DNA of 64,000 nucleotides, from the NCBI RefSeq assembly GCF_012939955.1, contig NZ_SPMY01000045.1, forward strand, positions 62,001 to 126,000, written 5' to 3'. Made by a program: the position numbers and the translations under genes. The stretch is from Candidatus Accumulibacter phosphatis. Lineage in GTDB: Bacteria > Pseudomonadota > Gammaproteobacteria > Burkholderiales > Rhodocyclaceae. Below the pieces are notes generated by a model. That model was given only the letters and a program-made list of their open reading frames with translations, ran no database searches and was not told the origin of the DNA. This document shows, piece after piece, positions 55,262 to 64,000 of this stretch; the stretch's first letter is position 1; each line of letters starts with the position of its first letter.

Positions 55262-56502
55262 TCGGCGGCACACTTCCTCTGATAGCTGCGTGCCACGTAG
55301 GCATCGACAATGGCGGTGAATTCTGCGGCAATATGCTCGCCGCGCAGAGTGACCGTCTTGGCTCCATCCTCGAATACTGGCGCCACCGGCGTTTCGCCGG
55401 TACCGGGCAGGCTGATGCCGATGTTGGCATGCTTGCTCTCGCCCGGTCCGTTGACCACGCAGCCCATCACCGCCAGGGTCATGTTCTCGACACCGTCATA
55501 CTCGCTACGCCAGCTCGGCATGCGCTCGCGGACGTGCTCCTGAATCGACTGCGCCAGTTCCTGAAAGAAGGTGCTGGTTGTGCGGCCGCAACCGGGACAG
55601 GCAATGACCATTGGTGAGAAGGCTCGCAGGCCCATGGTCTGCAACATCTCCTGGGCAACGATCACCTCCTGCGTGCGCTTGCCACCCGGTTCCGGGGTCA
55701 ACGAAACGCGGATGGTATCGCCGATGCCTTCCTGCAGCAGCACCGCCATCGCTGCAGTAGACGCGACAATGCCTTTGGAACCCATACCGGCCTCGGTCAG
55801 GCCAAGATGTAAAGGGTAATCGCAGCGGCGCGAAAGCTCGCGATAAATGGCGATCAGGTCCTGCACACCGGACACCTTGCACGAAAGAATGATCCGGTCG
55901 CCCGGCAGACCGATTTCTTCGGCCCGAGCAGCCGACTCCAAGGCCGAGGCGACCATGGCCTCGCGCATCACCTTGATGGCGTCGTGTGGCTCGGCGCGAC
56001 GAGCGTTCTGGTCCATGATGCGGGCCAGTAGATCCTGATCGAGACTGCCCCAGTTAACGCCGATACGCACCGGCTTCTCGTAGCGGCAGGCCATCTCTAT
56101 CATCTGCGCGAACTGTTCGTCACGCTTTCTGCCGTGACCGACATTGCCCGGGTTGATCCGATATTTGGCCAGCAGCCGCGCACAATCCGGCTGCTCGGCG
56201 AGCAGGCGATGACCGTTATAGTGGAAGTCGCCGATCAGCGGCACAGCGACGCCCATGCGCTCAAGCTGCTCCCGAATCGCTGGCACCGCCGCCGCAGCCT
56301 CAGGCGTGTTGACCGTGATGCGCACCAGTTCCGAACCGGCACCCGCCAGCTCGGCGCACTGGATTGCCGTACGCACGACGTCAACGGTATCGGTGTTGGT
56401 CATCGACTGGACAACCACCGGCGCGTCACCGCCGACCGATACCTGGCCAACTCTGACCACACGCGTTCGCCGCCGCGCGGCCACGGGCAGCGAATTGCTC
56501 AT
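55258..56502 (-). CDS. ispG: 4-hydroxy-3-methylbut-2-en-1-yl diphosphate synthase
   Basis: 414 residues from ATG 56502. Fe-S enzyme of the MEP pathway; cluster cysteines in [14 protein letters not shown] and [19 protein letters not shown]-terminal [14 protein letters not shown] and [12 protein letters not shown] are standard. It stands between rodZ and hisS as in many beta- and gammaproteobacteria. Confidence 0.97.
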   Translation of the reverse strand: MSNSLPVAARRRTRVVRVGQVSVGGDAPVVVQSMTNTDTVDVVRTAIQCAELAGAGSELVRITVNTPEAAAAVPAIREQLERMGVAVPLIGDFHYNGHRLLAEQPDCARLLAKYRINPGNVGHGRKRDEQFAQMIEMACRYEKPVRIGVNWGSLDQDLLARIMDQNARRAEPHDAIKVMREAMVASALESAARAEEIGLPGDRIILSCKVSGVQDLIAIYRELSRRCDYPLHLGLTEAGMGSKGIVASTAAMAVLLQEGIGDTIRVSLTPEPGGKRTQEVIVAQEMLQTMGLRAFSPMVIACPGCGRTTSTFFQELAQSIQEHVRERMPSWRSEYDGVENMTLAVMGCVVNGPGESKHANIGISLPGTGETPVAPVFEDGAKTVTLRGEHIAAEFTAIVDAYVARSYQRKCAAE

Positions 56503-56527
56503 AGCGAGCCCACCGTTTGCCCGATTC

Positions 56528-57565
56528 TCATTTGACCGAGAGCCGCGCCACGCCCTTGCTGATATGCGGCTCCAGCGCGACGGGCTTGCCCTGGTACTCC
56601 ACCGCCACGTACTTGGCGTTGCCGAGCACCAACGAGAACGGCGGCTGCCCCTTGATTTCCTGCTGACTGCCGGCCGGCTTGACGCCGAAAGCGACGACCT
56701 CACCGCGACCGTCACGCACCTCTACCCACGCCGCCTGGGCAAAACTGAGCTTGAGGCCGTCAGCTGGCGCGGCTTCGGTTTTGAGCTCCGCAGCCGACTT
56801 AGGCTTGCTAGCTGCGGTGGCCTCGGCTTTGGGGTCTGCCTTGGTCTCGGCCTTGGCGTTGGCCTTGGCCGCGGGATCAGCGACCATGGCCACCGGGGCC
56901 CGCCCGTCAGGCGGCACGGTCGCGCTCGGCACGATGGCTGCGCCGGGCCTTTCTACAGCGCCCTGCGCCGGGATCACTGTGCTCGGCACCGTCAGCGGCG
57001 CCACTCCGGTCGACGCCGGCTCGCTAACGCTTGGCTGCAGCTCAGCAGCCGTACGCGGGGTTTCGCTGCCGGTCAGCGCCGCCAACTGCTCCCTCCAGAA
57101 GTCCTGCGGCACATAAAAATAGGCCAGCAGTGCCAGCACGAGCAATACCAGACCACCCACCACTGCCAGGTAGTCGCGCCTTTCAGCCCGATCGTCAGCC
57201 TGTGGCAAGTGCGAGCTGGTTCCGGCGGAAGCCTCCAGTTGCAGAGTCCGTTGCATGCGCGTCGCATCGAGCCCGCGCATCAGGGCATCAGCGTCCAGAT
57301 TGAGCACGCGCGCGTAGTTGCGAACGAAGCCGCGAATCATCGTGTTGCCGGGCAAGGCGCCCCAGTCCTCGCTCTCGATCGCCTCCACTTGTCTCGGGGC
57401 GAGCTTCAGAGACTGCGCCACTTCGGGGACGCTAAGTTTCCTGGCTTCGCGCGCCGAACGCAGCTGCTGCCCGACGCCACCGGCATCGGCAAAGCCCTCT
57501 ATCGAGGCGTTCCCGCCTTGCACACGAGGCTCGTCATCATTTGAAAACACGGATTGTTTACTCAT
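56528..57565 (-). CDS. rodZ: RodZ-like cell-shape protein (HTH + DUF4115)
   Basis: 345 residues. The N-terminal helix-turn-helix (about 30-100; [20 protein letters not shown]) is followed by one transmembrane helix ([20 protein letters not shown], about 130-150). A long Ala/Pro/Lys linker with [13 protein letters not shown] repeats leads to the C-terminal DUF4115 domain ([20 protein letters not shown]). RodZ links MreB to the membrane. It overlaps pilW by 4 bases. Confidence 0.9.
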   Translation of the reverse strand: MSKQSVFSNDDEPRVQGGNASIEGFADAGGVGQQLRSAREARKLSVPEVAQSLKLAPRQVEAIESEDWGALPGNTMIRGFVRNYARVLNLDADALMRGLDATRMQRTLQLEASAGTSSHLPQADDRAERRDYLAVVGGLVLLVLALLAYFYVPQDFWREQLAALTGSETPRTAAELQPSVSEPASTGVAPLTVPSTVIPAQGAVERPGAAIVPSATVPPDGRAPVAMVADPAAKANAKAETKADPKAEATAASKPKSAAELKTEAAPADGLKLSFAQAAWVEVRDGRGEVVAFGVKPAGSQQEIKGQPPFSLVLGNAKYVAVEYQGKPVALEPHISKGVARLSVK

Positions 57566-58371
57566 TCGAAGTTGCCTTTCAGCAGTTCCTGAGCCTCGGG
57601 TGAAAGCGGGAATTTTCGCTTCAACTGGGCGCTATAGCGGGCTTCAGCCAGGCGATCGCCCAGCTTCCGCTCGACTCGCACGGCTAACCAGAGGGCCTCA
57701 GCATTGGGCTCGGTCTTGCGCAGCAGATCCGAAAGTTGCTGACCGGCAAGCTCTACCTGGCCGCGTCGGTAATTGATCTCCGCAAGCTGCAACAGTGCCT
57801 GCGGATTGTTCGGCCGGATGAGCAGACTGTGCTGTACGAAACCCTCGGCGGCATCCAGATCGCCGAGTTTCACGTAACAGGCACCGGCGTTCAGATAGGC
57901 CCGATCCGGGGTCTCATACAAGGCGTTTTTCATCGCTCGTTGCAAGTACGGCATGGCTTCCTTCTCTCTGCCAACCTGACAGAGAAACCAGCCATAGTTG
58001 TTGTTCAGCTCGGGATCGGTCGGGTCAAGGTTCAGCGCCTGCTGAAAGTCGCGGTCGGCAAGCGCCATCTCGCGGATGTTGTAAAGCACCAGTCCACGCG
58101 CACCATGCGCCGGCGCGTAGTCCGGATCGACGACGATGGCCATGGTCAGCTCTTCGAGTGCCACAGAGAAATTCTGGCTCTGCAAATAGAGCGAGCCCAA
58201 CTCGGTATGCAGCTTGGCACGCGTGCGATTGTCGCGCGGTGGCGTCGGCCGTCGCGAGTCCGGCTCTTCCTCGGCTGGCTTTTGCTGCGTGCTCGGCGAA
58301 GACGAGAAGAGTCCCGACGAACAGGCGCTGACGCTCAGCAAGGCAATGATCCCGAGGACGGCGCGCCTCAT
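57562..58371 (-). CDS. pilW: Type IV pilus assembly lipoprotein PilW/PilF
   Basis: 269 residues from ATG 58371. Lipoprotein signal ([14 protein letters not shown]) then six or so TPR units ([40 protein letters not shown]). PilW/PilF is the pilotin for PilQ secretin assembly. It overlaps the rlmN stop (ATGA). No other pilus genes lie in the window. Confidence 0.9.
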   Translation of the reverse strand: MRRAVLGIIALLSVSACSSGLFSSSPSTQQKPAEEEPDSRRPTPPRDNRTRAKLHTELGSLYLQSQNFSVALEELTMAIVVDPDYAPAHGARGLVLYNIREMALADRDFQQALNLDPTDPELNNNYGWFLCQVGREKEAMPYLQRAMKNALYETPDRAYLNAGACYVKLGDLDAAEGFVQHSLLIRPNNPQALLQLAEINYRRGQVELAGQQLSDLLRKTEPNAEALWLAVRVERKLGDRLAEARYSAQLKRKFPLSPEAQELLKGNFE

Positions 58372-59484
58372 CCGCAAACCTCATGACGATTCTGGTGCAG
58401 AACAAAGCTTCGCCGGGTCGTGCGCTGCGTGCGGTCGAGAACCTGCCCGGCGAGCTGACCACAGGCGGCATCGATGTCGTCGCCGCGCGTTTTGCGGGTC
58501 GTGGTCACCACCCCGGCAGACATCAGCAACTCGGCGAAACGCCGAATCCGCGGTGCAGGCGAGCGTCGATACGGCGATCCCGGAAAAGGGTTGAAGGGAA
58601 TCAGGTTGAACTTGCAGGGGACGCCTCGGGTCAGCGCCAGCAGCTCGTGGGCGTGCGCTTCGGCGTCGTTGATGGCATCCAGCATCACATACTCGAAAGT
58701 CACAAAATCACGCGGCGCCTTTTCCAGGTAGCGCAGACAGGCCGGCATCAGTTCACGCAAAGGGTATTTCCGGTTGATTGGCACCAGCTCATCGCGCAAG
58801 CGGTCATTCGGCGCATGCAGGGAAACCGCCAAGGCCACCGGACATTCGTCACGCAATCGGTCCATCGCCGGCACCAGACCCGAGGTGGACACCGTGACCC
58901 GACGCCGTGATAAGCCGTAAGCATTATCGTCGAGCATCAGGCGCAAGGCCATCACCGTATTGTCGAGGTTGGCCAGCGGCTCACCCATACCCATCAATAC
59001 GACATTGCTGACCACCCGCTCGACGGGGTTTGCCGCCGGCTGGTAAGCGCCGAGTGCATGCCGTGCCTGCCACAACTGCCCAATGATCTCGGCCGCCGTC
59101 AGGTTGCGATTGAAACCCTGCTTGCCGGTGGAACAGAAGGAACAATCAAGTGCACAGCCGGCCTGAGTCGAGATGCACAGCGTGCCGCGGTCGTCCTCGG
59201 GAATAAACACCGCCTCGACGGCGTTGCCACCACCGACATCGAACAGGAACTTGCGCGTACCGTCGTCGGCAACGCGGTCGGCGACGACTGTCGGCGGCGC
59301 CACCGTAGCCAGCCCTTTGAGTTTTTCGCGCAAGCTTCGCGCGATGTCGGTCATGGCGTCAAAATCACCCTGCCCGAAACGATGCATCCAGCGCAACACC
59401 TGCCTGGCGCGGAAAGGCTTCTCGCCGTGCGTGGCGAAAAAAAGCCGTCAGGCTGGCGGCATCGAGATCGAGCAGATTGACCAT
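58368..59484 (-). pseudogene. rlmN: 23S rRNA/tRNA adenine-C2 methyltransferase RlmN, apparent +1 frameshift
   Basis: Radical SAM methyltransferase. The true start [16 protein letters not shown] is at ATG 59484, then a 7-nt A/T run (59437-59443) shifts the frame. With six bases it continues [20 protein letters not shown] and onward. Cluster motif [14 protein letters not shown] and the resolving Cys in [12 protein letters not shown] are intact. Corrected length about 371 residues. Without correction only an N-terminally shortened frame from 59399 remains. Confidence 0.88.
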
Positions 59485-59506
59485 CGTGGGTGCAGAAACC
59501 TGCGAT

Positions 59507-59935
59507 CTAGCGACCCGAGTAGACGGCCATGGCCGGGAAGAAGAAGGCGATTTCATTCTTCGCCGTATCTTCGCCATCGGAACCATGCACGGCGTTGGCG
59601 TCGATCGATTCGGCAAAATCAGCGCGGATCGTTCCCGGCTCCGCCTTCTTCGGGTCGGTCGCGCCCATCAACTCACGGTTCTTGGCAATGGCGCTCTCGC
59701 CTTCGAGCACCTGGATCATCACCGGCCCGGAGATCATGAACGAGACCAGGTCCTTGAAGAACGGACGCTCCTGGTGCACCGCGTAAAACGCGCCCGCTTC
59801 CTGCGGCGACAGCCAGGCCAGCTTGGCGGCGATCACCTTCAAGCCGTTGGTTTCAAAGCGGGAGTAGATCTTGCCGATGACGTTCTTGGCGACAGCGTCC
59901 GGCTTGATGATGGAAAGAGTACGTTCGATGGCCAT
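59507..59935 (-). CDS. ndk: Nucleoside diphosphate kinase
   Basis: 142 residues from ATG 59935 ([20 protein letters not shown]). The phospho-histidine is in [16 protein letters not shown]. It balances NTP pools. It heads the ndk-rlmN-pilW-rodZ-ispG-hisS-yfgM-bamB-der cluster. Confidence 0.97.
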   Translation of the reverse strand: MAIERTLSIIKPDAVAKNVIGKIYSRFETNGLKVIAAKLAWLSPQEAGAFYAVHQERPFFKDLVSFMISGPVMIQVLEGESAIAKNRELMGATDPKKAEPGTIRADFAESIDANAVHGSDGEDTAKNEIAFFFPAMAVYSGR

Positions 59936-60574
59936 AAATGATTCTCCAAACGGAAGATAGTAGAAAAAACAACAGCAAATCATATCGCTAGAAACACAAC
60001 CTCATATTATACCAACACCCGGGTGCAAATCCGAAATTGCCGGAGCACGAAATTGAGGGGCTGGGAAAGGGTCAGCATCGTCAGCCAAGGCTGACAGCAG
60101 GGTGGTGCGCGCCCGGCTGACGGGTGCCGACGATCCGGATGCCGAGCGGCTCCAGGTGATGGGGCTTCCCGTGTTGCATCTGCCTTCCTCTTCCACACAT
60201 GCCGTCACCAATACCTCGGAGGAAGCACAGACGGCGTTTCGCTCGCATTCGCCTGTGACGACGGCCTTCCCCGCATTAACGCCGGATCGGCTTCCGCATC
60301 ACCCTTTTTGAGGCCTACTCGGTGTTCATGCATATCACGGCCTGCGGGGTCGCCAAGTCCCGTCCCCTCCGTCCCAGAACCGGTCCTGGAATCGGGCTAT
60401 CGCCTTGTTGGCGACGGCAACATGACAAAAAGCTGCGGTGCCGAGTATTGTTGTGGAAAACCGCGGTCCGCCTTGGCATACGCGCACGATTTCCGTACAG
60501 CGATCATCGTCGGCCAGCCAGCCTCGCCCCTGGTGAGCGCCATTAAGGACCGCAAGGGGATGACAAGGCTCGGC

Positions 60575-60609
60575 AAAAAAGCGCGCGCACAGATTGCCTG
60601 TACGCGCGC
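60575..60609 (-). terminator. Rho-independent terminator of the dct operon
   Basis: On the minus strand a GC stem (GCGCGCG/CGCGCGC plus four more pairs after one mismatch) is followed by six T. It lies 33 bases past the dctM stop. Confidence 0.75.
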
Positions 60610-60611
60610 CC

Positions 60612-60636
60612 GCAACGGACGCCCAGCGTCCGTTGC
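60612..60636 (-). terminator. Second hairpin directly after dctM
   Basis: Perfect 11-bp stem GCAACGGACGC/GCGTCCGTTGC with a 3-base loop, between the dctM stop and the main terminator; it may protect the 3' end. Confidence 0.6.
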
Positions 60637-60641
60637 CTCAC

Positions 60642-61925
60642 TTACATCATGCCCAACCTCGTCGGCAACCAGGTCGAGATGATCGGCACATAGGTGATCA
60701 GAACCAGGAAAGCCAGCATCGACAACAGCCATGGCCAAACCGCGATGGTAAGCTCGGTGATCCCCATCTTGGTGATCCCTGAAGCAACGTAGAGATTGAG
60801 GCCGACCGGCGGATGACACATGCCCACTTCCATGTTGACCACCATGAGAATGCCGAAGTGCACCGGGTCGATCCCCAGCGTCATCGCTACCGGAAAGAGA
60901 ATCGGTGCGAAGATCAGCACGATCGACGACGGCTCCATGAAGTTGCCCGCCAGCAGCAGGATCACGTTTACCGCCAGAAGGAAGGCGATCACCCCCAGGC
61001 CGTGACCCAACATCCAGTCAGCAAGGGTTTGCGGGATGTTCTCGTTGGTCATGATGAACGAGAAGAGCACGGCGTTGGTAATGATGTAGAGCAGCATCGC
61101 CGACATGTTCGCCGAGTTGAGCAAGACCCGCGGCACATCGCTCAACGACAGGTCCTTGTAGACGAAGACGGCGACTATGAAGGCATAAACCGCGCTCATC
61201 GCCGCAGCCTCCGTCGGCGTGAACATGCCGCTGTAGATACCGCCCATGACGATAACGATCAACAGCAAACCCCAGGCTGATTCGCGGAACGCCTTCAAGC
61301 GCTCGACGAAGGATGCCTTGGCCATGCGCGGGTAGTTGTTGTTCTTCGCCCGATACCAGGTCACGCCACCGAGGACCATGGCCAGAGCAATTCCCGGAAT
61401 AACGCCGGCCATGAACAGGGCGCCAACAGAGGTGTTGGTGGCCACCGAATACATGACCATGACGATCGACGGGGGGATCAGAATGCCCAATGCTCCGGAG
61501 GTGGTGATGACGCCCGCACCGAATCTCTTCGGAAAACCTGCCTTGACCATGGCCGGCATGAGGATCGAGCCAATGGCCACGACGGTCGCCGGCGACGATC
61601 CCGATACAGCCGCGAACAGCGCGCAGGCGAGAACACCGGCCAGGCCGAGGCCGCCGAACCAATGCCCGACCATGCTCGTCGCGAAGCGGATCATTCGTCG
61701 CGCCACCCCGCCGTGCGTCAAAAAGTTGCCGGCCAGGATGAAGAACGGAATGGCCATGATCTCGAATTTCTCGATCCCGGTGAACAGCTTGAGAGCGACG
61801 GCTTCCAAAGGCACTTGAGTAAATAGGAACAGGAAGCTGAGTACCGTCAGGCCGAGCGAAATCGAGATCGGCATGCCGGTGAGCATCAGACACAGGAGAA
61901 TCGTGAAAATGATGATGGCGTTCAT
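60642..61925 (-). CDS. dctM: TRAP transporter large permease DctM
   Basis: 427 residues, about 12 hydrophobic helices; ion-coupled large subunit. Family signatures are IPFFILAGNFLTHGGVARRM, PPSIVMVMYSVATNTSVGAL and GMCHPPVGLNLYVASGITKM. It overlaps dctQ by 4 bases. It should take up C4-dicarboxylates or another organic acid. Confidence 0.95.
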   Translation of the reverse strand: MNAIIIFTILLCLMLTGMPISISLGLTVLSFLFLFTQVPLEAVALKLFTGIEKFEIMAIPFFILAGNFLTHGGVARRMIRFATSMVGHWFGGLGLAGVLACALFAAVSGSSPATVVAIGSILMPAMVKAGFPKRFGAGVITTSGALGILIPPSIVMVMYSVATNTSVGALFMAGVIPGIALAMVLGGVTWYRAKNNNYPRMAKASFVERLKAFRESAWGLLLIVIVMGGIYSGMFTPTEAAAMSAVYAFIVAVFVYKDLSLSDVPRVLLNSANMSAMLLYIITNAVLFSFIMTNENIPQTLADWMLGHGLGVIAFLLAVNVILLLAGNFMEPSSIVLIFAPILFPVAMTLGIDPVHFGILMVVNMEVGMCHPPVGLNLYVASGITKMGITELTIAVWPWLLSMLAFLVLITYVPIISTWLPTRLGMM

Positions 61926-62626
61926 GGTTGCTGGTCTCCGTTGCCCGAACGATCTTCCGGATGCCGCTTCTCGTGAGTCCGGTCATGGGGATGCCGCTTG
62001 TCTTCCATGGCAACGCTCTGAATCTCGTCCGGAATCTCTTCCTCTTCGATGCCGTCAACATGGCCGTGGTCGTGGTGTGGCAACTCGCCGGTCTTGAGGA
62101 AACTCACCGTGACCTGCAGAAAGCGGAAACACATCAGCGACGAACCGAGCGGGATGGCACTGTAGACAACCCAGGTAGGCCACTCGAGATCGGGGGTCGT
62201 CGGCCCCGAAAACATGTCCGTGGTGTCCATGCCGAGAAACTGGAAGATCGCGTAGTGGGCACCGTTGTCCCACACGAAAGCCGCCCCAAGCGAACCGACA
62301 ACGCCGGTAAACAGCGCCCCGGACAACATCCCGAAGACAATGAACCGGCCCCGGTTTCCTTCGCTCAAGCTGTTGATCAGCACGTCCACACCGACGTGGA
62401 TACCGGTGCGCACACCATAGGCCGCGCCGAACTTGGCCATCCAGACGAACATGATGATGCACAGCTCCTGTGCCCATCCGACGTTCAGCCCGAGCAGCCA
62501 GTCCTGCACGATTGGAATCTGGTAACCGGCCGCGTAGCGATGCGCGACCGAGATGAAGATGATCGTCGTTGCCGCCCCCATGAGGAAGGTGATCAGCCAT
62601 TCCTCCAGGTGATCGAGTATTCTCAT
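61922..62626 (-). CDS. dctQ: TRAP transporter small permease DctQ with His-rich tail
   Basis: 234 residues from ATG 62626 (MRILDHLEEWLITFLMGAAT). Four hydrophobic helices and the DctQ stretch NVGWAQELCIIMFVWMAKFG are clear. The cytoplasmic C-terminal tail (about the last 60 residues) is unusually rich in His, Asp and Glu: ELPHHDHGHVDGIEEEEIP and later KRHPHDRTHEKRHPEDRS. Such a tail is not part of the usual DctQ and could bind metal. Confidence 0.93.
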   Translation of the reverse strand: MRILDHLEEWLITFLMGAATTIIFISVAHRYAAGYQIPIVQDWLLGLNVGWAQELCIIMFVWMAKFGAAYGVRTGIHVGVDVLINSLSEGNRGRFIVFGMLSGALFTGVVGSLGAAFVWDNGAHYAIFQFLGMDTTDMFSGPTTPDLEWPTWVVYSAIPLGSSLMCFRFLQVTVSFLKTGELPHHDHGHVDGIEEEEIPDEIQSVAMEDKRHPHDRTHEKRHPEDRSGNGDQQP

Positions 62627-62705
62627 TCGCAAGTCCCCCGACTGCCTGAAAAAAACCCGCTGGGCCAGGCGTCCCAACGGACTATCCCTTCAGCTTGCGC
62701 TGCGC

Positions 62706-63719
62706 TCAGAGCTTGCTTGGATCGAAGCCGGTCTCCTTGTATACGGACTGGAGAAGCTCTTTGCCGATGCGGGATGCCATCTCTTCATGGACCGGTATCA
62801 GCGCTTTCTTGAAGGCCTTGCGCTGTTCCGGCGTCGGCACGTGCACTGCGGTCTTGCCGCTCTTCTTCACTGCCTCCAGATCCTTGTCGTTCTGCTCCCT
62901 GGCGATCTTGTTGGCGTAGTCGGTAGACTCCTTCATCGCTGTTTCAAGCTGACCGCGAACGTCCGCCGGCAGACCATCCCAGAACTTCTTGTTGACGATC
63001 ACCGCGTAACCCAGGTAACCGTGATCGGTAATCGCCAGATGCTTCTGGACTTCAAAGAACTTCTGGGTAAACAGGTTGGACATCGGGTTCTCAGTCCCAT
63101 CGACAACGCCGGTTTGCAAAGCCTGATAGACCTCGGAGAAAGCCATCACCTGGGGAATCGCTTTCAGCGCGCGCATCTGCGCTTCAAGCACCTTGGACGA
63201 CTGAATGCGCATCTTCTTGCCCTTCAGGTCTTCCGGCATCAGGATTGGCGTGTTGGCCGAAAACGATTTGAAGCCGTTGTCCCAGAACGCCAGGCCCGTG
63301 ACGCCCTTCGGCTCCAGTTTTTTCAACAGACTCTTGCCGATATCGCCCTGCGTTACCTTATGCAGATCAGCGTAGTTGTCGAAGATGTACGGCAGATCGA
63401 AGACCTCGAACTCCTTGACGCCAAGCGGACCGAACTTGGCCAGCGACGGTGCAAGCATCTGCACGGCCCCCAGTTGCAGCGCTTCCAGTTCCTCCTTGTC
63501 CTTGTACAGGGTCGAATTGCCATACACCTCGACCTTCACCTTCCCCTTGGTCAGTTCGCCGGCGCGCTTGGCGAAGAATTCAGCACTCAGCCCCTTGGGC
63601 GTATCGTTGGCCACGACGTGGCTGAATTTGATGACGATCGGGTCCTCGGCCAAGGCCGCCAGTGGGGTCGCCGAAACGGCGAAGGCCATCACTCCGAGCA
63701 GCAAATTCGTAACTTTCAC
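62706..63719 (-). CDS. dctP: TRAP transporter substrate-binding protein DctP
   Basis: 337 residues. GTG start at 63719 with a strong AAGGAGGAGA site. Signal peptide MKVTNLLLGVMAFAVSATPL...ALA. The solute-binding arginine region is DLKGKKMRIQSSKVLEAQMR, and GVVDGTENPMSNLFTQKFFE is typical of dicarboxylate-binding DctP. It is the first gene of dctPQM; 79 bases separate it from dctQ. Confidence 0.95.
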   Translation of the reverse strand: MKVTNLLLGVMAFAVSATPLAALAEDPIVIKFSHVVANDTPKGLSAEFFAKRAGELTKGKVKVEVYGNSTLYKDKEELEALQLGAVQMLAPSLAKFGPLGVKEFEVFDLPYIFDNYADLHKVTQGDIGKSLLKKLEPKGVTGLAFWDNGFKSFSANTPILMPEDLKGKKMRIQSSKVLEAQMRALKAIPQVMAFSEVYQALQTGVVDGTENPMSNLFTQKFFEVQKHLAITDHGYLGYAVIVNKKFWDGLPADVRGQLETAMKESTDYANKIAREQNDKDLEAVKKSGKTAVHVPTPEQRKAFKKALIPVHEEMASRIGKELLQSVYKETGFDPSKL

Positions 63720-64000
63720 AGTCTCTCCTCCTTATGAAAACTTTTTAGTTAACAAAATTATTAGCCTGTTGCGATGGCGGATATTACAGGGACTGCTGCC
63801 GACGAACATTGTGGAAATCCACAGCCCACCGCGGCTGACGAAGATGGCGCGGGCGAGCCTGTCCGAAGCAAACGCCAACCGCCCATTCACGGCATGGTCA
63901 TAGACCCCAGGAAGCGGCAGTCGACACCGCCATCACCGAGACTGCAGTCGCCAATGTGGCCCCCGGCGAGCGTGCAGCCCGGCCCGAATACAGGGATTTA
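63720..64000. other. Region upstream of dctP with a short palindrome
   Basis: No gene is evident up to the window edge. An AT-rich stretch lies just upstream of the dctP ribosome site, and a palindrome GTGGAAATCCAC at 63811-63822 could be an operator. No adjacent two-component regulator is visible. Confidence 0.4.

Larger units (their letters stand above)
59936..60641. other. Gene-poor region between ndk and dctM
   Basis: 706 bases. It contains the two dct-side hairpins and several short frames without ribosome sites or recognisable products. A degraded element may be present around 60210-60360, but I cannot identify it. Confidence 0.5.

Noticed and set aside
60308-60682. 124-codon plus-strand frame after ndk
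   Set aside because: No ribosome site, Arg/Pro/Ser-rich composition, and it runs through the dct terminator hairpins and into the antisense of dctM.

Overview
The window looks like a chromosomal segment of a high-GC betaproteobacterium of the Rhodocyclales. A polyphosphate/glycogen-cycling relative of Candidatus Accumulibacter is my best guess. This rests on gene content and order, not on a database match. The supporting blocks are rpsF-priB-rpsR-rplI followed by dnaB, and ndk-rlmN-pilW-rodZ-ispG-hisS-yfgM-bamB-der. A large glycogen gene set and a rhizobial-type glycerol ABC transporter are also present. I see no rRNA, tRNA, CRISPR array, prophage or intact insertion sequence.

Layout. 1-6034 (minus strand) is a glycerol-type ABC importer, glpSTPQUV, with glpV cut by the left edge. 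6134-7435 holds a dispersed repeat and a frameshifted iron-dependent alcohol dehydrogenase. 7825-15021 (plus) carries a small CxxC protein, a PAS histidine kinase whose H-box lacks the histidine, a TauE-type exporter, a YiiX-like amidase, a PrxQ peroxiredoxin, PIN-PhoH, and a transglutaminase-like protein that seems to lack catalytic residues. 15058-18290 (minus) is dnaB and the S6-PriB-S18-L9 operon. 18380-34251 contains the glycogen genes (GT4 glycogen synthase, glgE, glgP, glgB). Interspersed with them are an amidase, a TIR-membrane protein, ispDF and an AmmeMemoRadiSam module. 34368-36411 has a DUF3616 protein and a RIO kinase.

36659-44841 is the most unusual block. It is a tight eight-gene plus-strand run: a coiled-coil protein, a membrane-anchored substrate-binding protein fused to an OmpA-type peptidoglycan-binding domain, a NitT/TauT-like permease and ATPase, a membrane/coiled-coil protein, a PspA-like protein, an AAA ATPase and a TerB-like protein. 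I know no named system with this composition.

45147-50149 holds a hemerythrin, an AstE-like deacylase paired with a GCS2-type ligase, an FGE-like protein and a low-molecular-weight tyrosine phosphatase. 50599-59935 is the conserved ndk-to-der cluster. 60642-63719 is a DctPQM TRAP transporter.

Quality caveat. Seven genes are broken by single-base indels. Six of these are +1 events in 7-9 nt homopolymers, in glpU, the alcohol dehydrogenase, the transglutaminase-like gene, the der tail, bamB and rlmN. The seventh is a 1-nt deletion in rplI. Several of these genes are core genes, so residual sequencing or assembly error is the simplest explanation. Missing single residues elsewhere should be read with that in mind.
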